8,564 nucleotides of DNA from Chromatiales bacterium. Its GTDB lineage: Bacteria > Pseudomonadota > Gammaproteobacteria > Chromatiales > Chromatiaceae. The notes below the pieces were generated by a model. That model saw only the letters and a list, made by a program, of their open reading frames with translations. It did not search any database and was not told the origin of the DNA. A program made the translations under genes and the position numbers. This document shows positions 6,329-8,564 of this stretch, in pieces. Every line of letters begins with the position of its first letter. Position 1 is the first letter of the stretch. The stretch spans positions 1-8,564 of the forward strand of contig JAKSCN010000036.1 in the NCBI GenBank assembly GCA_022360595.1. The letters are read 5' to 3'.

Positions 6329-6811
6329 ATGAAACTACGAAACGCAGCTTTGTTTGCATGCATGAGCTTGATAAGCATTGAACCGGCAATGGCTGGTGAG
6401 AAAAAAGTGCCTTATCCGGATAACTACCGTAATTGGAGTCATGTAAAAACGATGTTGATTCAGCCTGGCCATCCGCTGGAAAATCCATTCCAGGGTATTC
6501 ACCATGTGTATGCCAATAAAAAAGCGTACAAAGGTTTAAAAAATGGCCGTTATGAGGACGGTTCTGTATTGGTTTTTGATTTGCTTAACTATGCTGAAAA
6601 GGACCATGCTATTCAGGAAGGAGAGCGTAAGTTAATCGGCATCATGCACAAAGATGCAAAAAAATATGCCCAAACCGGCGGTTGGGGTTTTGAGGGTTTT
6701 GCCGGTGATAGTAGAACTGAAAGGCTGGTTCAAGATGGTGGGTCATCCTGTTTTGCTTGCCATACTCAACAAAAAGAAAACGACTATGTCTTTTCAAAAT
6801 TGAGAGAGTAG
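6329..6811 (+). CDS. Cytochrome c'-beta (cytochrome P460-fold family), periplasmic
   Basis: A 160-residue protein. The signal peptide runs to about residue 22 (AMA-G). The family pattern follows: PDNYRNW (30-36), HPLENPFQGIHHVYAN (48-63), GRYEDGSVLVFDLL (73-86), IGIMHKD (103-109), TGGWGF (116-121) and heme motif CFACH (141-145) near the C-terminus. In cytochrome P460, a lysine cross-linked to the heme aligns with Phe83 here, by my memory of the Nitrosomonas sequence. Phe54 and Phe83 are 29 residues apart, equal to the spacing of the two distal phenylalanines (Phe32 and Phe61) of Methylococcus cytochrome c'-beta. It should therefore be a gas-binding cytochrome, probably for nitric oxide, and not a hydroxylamine-oxidising P460. 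The gene is transcribed away from the oxidase operon, is followed by a terminator, and is lower in GC (about 39% over 6481-6660) than the oxidase genes. Confidence 0.85.
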   Translation: MKLRNAALFACMSLISIEPAMAGEKKVPYPDNYRNWSHVKTMLIQPGHPLENPFQGIHHVYANKKAYKGLKNGRYEDGSVLVFDLLNYAEKDHAIQEGERKLIGIMHKDAKKYAQTGGWGFEGFAGDSRTERLVQDGGSSCFACHTQQKENDYVFSKLRE

Positions 6812-6828
6812 TGTGCCGATGACGTGAC

Positions 6829-6858
6829 TGTGCCGATTGGCATCGATCGGCACATTTT
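6829..6858 (+). terminator. Rho-independent terminator of the cytochrome c'-beta gene
   Basis: Arms TGTGCCGAT (6829-6837) and ATCGGCACA (6846-6854) pair perfectly over nine bases around an eight-base loop. Four T residues follow. The hairpin begins 18 bases after the stop codon. An extra copy of the left arm lies just upstream at 6812-6820. Confidence 0.8.
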
Positions 6859-6931
6859 AGTCAGGCATATTAAGAAGCAGCCTGGATTAGTTAGATAGGG
6901 AGTAGATGTCATTTTGCCGATTTGTCATAAA

Positions 6932-6971
6932 AAAAGGTGCCGTCTATTGTAAATCCTCGACGGCACCTTTT
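6932..6971. terminator. Bidirectional terminator between convergent genes
   Basis: Arms at 6932-6944 (AAAAGGTGCCGTC) and 6959-6971 (GACGGCACCTTTT) form a perfect 13-base stem with a 14-base loop. The A tract on one side and the T tract on the other make it work in both directions. It lies between the plus-strand cytochrome gene and the minus-strand gene ending at 7002, so it fits termination of the latter and a second stop for the former. Confidence 0.88.
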
Positions 6972-7001
6972 GGTGCTTGTGTTGGCTAACGTTTGATACG
7001 C

Positions 7002-7283
7002 TTAGAAGTTCGGTTTGATGTTGTGCTCAGCGCAAATCATTCGGGCTTCCAGTGTAGTGACAAACGGGTCTGCCGTGACCTTCATTAGATTTGAGCCACC
7101 GGCGCTTTCCTTGCGGATGTAGGGTGAAGAGCCTTCTAGTAGTGCTTCTTTCGGTACTCGATACAAATCACCAGTTCCCAGTTCTACATAGGCGCCTGGT
7201 TCATTGATCTCGCCCCAGGAACATTCCGCTAGACGGTGCCTACCTACCGGTTCTGAGGATGCGAATTTGGCTTGTTCTTTCAT
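7002..7283 (-). CDS. Conserved-looking 93-residue protein of unknown function
   Basis: I do not recognise the family. The 93-residue product has no signal peptide or membrane helix, so it is probably cytoplasmic. It has an N-terminal charged stretch, a central segment GAYVELGTGDLYRVPKEALL suggestive of short beta strands, and two cysteines (21 and 84). There is no CxxC, Walker or helix-turn-helix motif. GGAGGA about seven bases before the ATG is a strong ribosome site. It is a single-gene unit: a bidirectional terminator lies downstream, and a candidate sigma-54 promoter inside an inverted repeat lies upstream. The adjacent sigma-54 activator gene points the same way. The strong ribosome site and well-framed controls argue for a real gene, and the neighbouring activator could be its regulator. 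Confidence 0.8.
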   Translation of the reverse strand: MKEQAKFASSEPVGRHRLAECSWGEINEPGAYVELGTGDLYRVPKEALLEGSSPYIRKESAGGSNLMKVTADPFVTTLEARMICAEHNIKPNF

Positions 7284-7322
7284 GACATTTCCTCCAAATG
7301 ATTTTTACCATTCACTCCTGCA

Positions 7323-7357
7323 CATGGCGCGTAATCTGATGCATATTACGCACCATG
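7323..7357. repeat. Near-perfect 13-base inverted repeat upstream of the unknown gene
   Basis: CATGGCGCGTAAT (7323-7335) and ATTACGCACCATG (7345-7357) are inverted copies with one mismatch and a nine-base spacer. A further half-site, GGTGCGTAA, lies at 7403-7411 in the same orientation as the left arm. No T tract follows on either strand, so it is not a terminator. A protein-binding operator is the likely role. Confidence 0.7.
7341..7356 (-). promoter_or_regulatory. Candidate sigma-54 (-24/-12) promoter for the 93-residue gene
   Basis: On the minus strand the sequence TGGTGCGTAATATGCA has GG and GC separated by exactly 10 bases, as sigma-54 promoters require. It matches TGGYRYR in the -24 element and has ATGCA in place of TTGCA in the -12 element. 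The expected start near 7329 would give a leader of about 45 bases before the ATG at 7283. The neighbouring sigma-54 activator gene adds weight. The site overlaps the inverted repeat, which could instead be the true signal. Confidence 0.45.
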
Positions 7358-7479
7358 AAGAGGGGTTACTCTAAGCCTTTGATGTTTCTGGATAAGATGG
7401 CAGGTGCGTAAATCAGAGCAGCGAGAAAGTGTCGTGACTATTTGACAATAGATGGAATACTCAATTTTTTTCTTTAAAT

Positions 7480-7485
7480 ATTATA
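7480..7485 (-). promoter_or_regulatory. Possible sigma-70 -10 box TATAAT
   Basis: A perfect TATAAT reads on the minus strand about 195 bases upstream of the unknown gene. The best upstream -35 candidate (TTGATT) is only 14 bases away, too short for a normal promoter, and the region is A/T rich, so this is weak. It could be a second promoter for the unknown gene. Confidence 0.2.
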
Positions 7486-7514
7486 GGGTTAGTGTGTCTA
7501 ATCAAATAGACAGT

Positions 7515-8564
7515 TTAGTGGTGCACTAACCGATAATCTCTCAGCTTATTGTAGAGGGTGGCGCGGCTGATTTTGAGCATTTTGGCTGCTTGGGAGCGGT
7601 TACCCTTGGCATCATGTATAGCTTTGAGTATTCGTTCGCGCTCCACCTGCTCCACGGTGTGCTTGGTTGCCTGCCGTAAAGAGTCTGTAAATTCCTCTAC
7701 TTGCTGTGACGGAAAACAGGCCTGGTATGTAATCTCGCTTCCCGAACTCAATACCACTGCGCGTTCGATACAGTTCTCCAGTTCCCGCACATTGCCGGGC
7801 CAGGGGTAGTTGACCAGCAGCTGCAAAGTCTGCTCTGTGATATGTTTTTCTGGCAGTTGATTCTGCGTGCAATATTTTCGGATGAAATACTCTACCAACT
7901 GGGGAATATCCTCCTCTCGTTGTCTCAATGGTGGGATCAGGACCGGCACAACGGCCAAACGGTAATAGAGGTCTTCCCGAAAGATCTGTTCGGCTACCGC
8001 CCGTTTCAGGTTCTTATTGGTTGCTGCGATAAGCCGGACATCCACCTTGGTGCTCTCGTTACTGCCCACCGGGCGGATCTCTCCCTCTTGGATGACTCGC
8101 AACAGTTTTGCCTGAAAGGTGAGGGTAATATCGTTGATTTCGTCCAGTAGCAGGGTTCCACCATTGGCCGCTTCAAAGAGCCCTTTCTTATTGCTGATCG
8201 CTCCAGTAAAAGCCCCCTTTACGTGGCCAAATAGTTCACTCTCCAGCAATGAATCCGGCATCGCCCCGCAATCGATAGCGATAAAGGGGCTCTCATGACG
8301 CGGGCTCAATCGGTGAATGGCACGGGCAATCAGCTCTTTTCCTGTACCCGATTCTCCCTGGATAAGTACTGTGGCATGGCTGCCGGCTATAAGACGGATG
8401 AGCCGCAGCAGATCGCGCATGGATTGGCTACGGTACACGATATCTTGAAAACTATACTCCGGGATGATGGAGAATCCTGATGAAACCGCCTGTTCACCCC
8501 TTTTACACACCGGATGGGTTGTAATGTCACGGATGCTGCAGGCCAGCAGCTCCCCGTAGTCAGT
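7515..8564 (-). CDS. Sigma-54-dependent transcriptional activator (5' end off window)
   Basis: The reading frame stays open to the window edge, so 349 C-terminal residues are seen and the start lies outside. The first visible residues (GELLACSIRDIT) resemble the last strand of a PAS domain, so the missing part is probably a PAS sensor. The AAA+ domain follows with Walker A GESGTGKE, the sigma-54-contacting GAFTGA loop, Walker B LLLDEIND, AATNKNL and FREDLYYRL. The C-terminus is a Fis-type helix-turn-helix: GNRSQAAKMLKISRATLYNKL. It activates sigma-54 RNA polymerase by ATP hydrolysis. No phosphoacceptor domain is visible, so direct sensing is possible. The GTG at 8510 could start a shorter protein, but the continuous PAS-like frame before it argues against this. 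The target is unknown; the candidate -24/-12 site upstream of the next gene is the nearest suggestion. Confidence 0.93.
   Translation of the reverse strand, partial: TDYGELLACSIRDITTHPVCKRGEQAVSSGFSIIPEYSFQDIVYRSQSMRDLLRLIRLIAGSHATVLIQGESGTGKELIARAIHRLSPRHESPFIAIDCGAMPDSLLESELFGHVKGAFTGAISNKKGLFEAANGGTLLLDEINDITLTFQAKLLRVIQEGEIRPVGSNESTKVDVRLIAATNKNLKRAVAEQIFREDLYYRLAVVPVLIPPLRQREEDIPQLVEYFIRKYCTQNQLPEKHITEQTLQLLVNYPWPGNVRELENCIERAVVLSSGSEITYQACFPSQQVEEFTDSLRQATKHTVEQVERERILKAIHDAKGNRSQAAKMLKISRATLYNKLRDYRLVHH

Noticed and set aside
7442..7447. Perfect TTGACA -35 box on the plus strand
   Set aside because: No -10 box lies 16-18 bases downstream, and no gene follows in that direction; it would only give antisense RNA into the activator gene.
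7495..7512. TGTCTA/TAGACA hairpin just after the activator gene as its terminator
   Set aside because: The stem is six A/T-rich base pairs and no T tract follows on the minus strand.
1..8564. CRISPR array, tRNA or rRNA gene, insertion sequence
   Set aside because: No regularly spaced direct repeats, tRNA cloverleaf, rRNA-like stretch or transposase was seen.

Overview
The window looks like chromosomal DNA from a gammaproteobacterium with a respiratory, probably sulfur-oxidising, lifestyle. That placement is inferred from family resemblance (a divergent cbb3-type oxidase, a SoxA/TsdA-type cytochrome c, a cytochrome c'-beta and a sigma-54 activator), not from a marker gene. Base composition is moderate: about 52% GC in a sample of the oxidase genes (2941-3120) and about 39% in the cytochrome c'-beta gene (6481-6660).

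Layout. A tightly packed minus-strand cluster runs from 5986 leftwards off the window. In transcription order it encodes: a secreted cupredoxin with a carboxypeptidase-regulatory-like C-terminal domain (5986-5270); a Tat-exported metallophosphoesterase (5224-4085); a small monoheme SoxA/TsdA-type cytochrome c (4026-3568); a divergent CcoN (3530-2103); a CcoO fused to two more cytochrome c domains (2106-415); a CcoS-like small membrane protein (377-195); and a short protein resembling the N-terminal membrane domain of CcoP (229 to beyond base 1). Gaps are 60 bases or less, ccoN and ccoO overlap by 4 bases, and the last two genes overlap by 35 bases, so a single operon is likely. Divergent from it, after a 342-base intergenic region, is a cytochrome c'-beta / P460-fold gene (6329-6811, plus strand), closed by a hairpin terminator. 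A second, bidirectional terminator then separates it from a convergent unknown 93-codon gene (7283-7002). At the right edge is the 3' part of a sigma-54-dependent activator (8564-7515). A candidate sigma-54 promoter lies inside a near-perfect 35-base inverted repeat upstream of the unknown gene.

How it may work. CcoN keeps the three copper ligands, the active-site tyrosine and the heme ligands of an oxygen-reducing C-family oxidase. The three c hemes that canonical cbb3 divides between CcoO (one) and CcoP (two) are here on one polypeptide, while a CcoP-like membrane anchor appears as a separate gene. The cupredoxin and the small cytochrome c are plausible periplasmic electron carriers for this oxidase. 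The cytochrome c'-beta next door suggests a link to nitric oxide handling. These functional links are inference from gene context.
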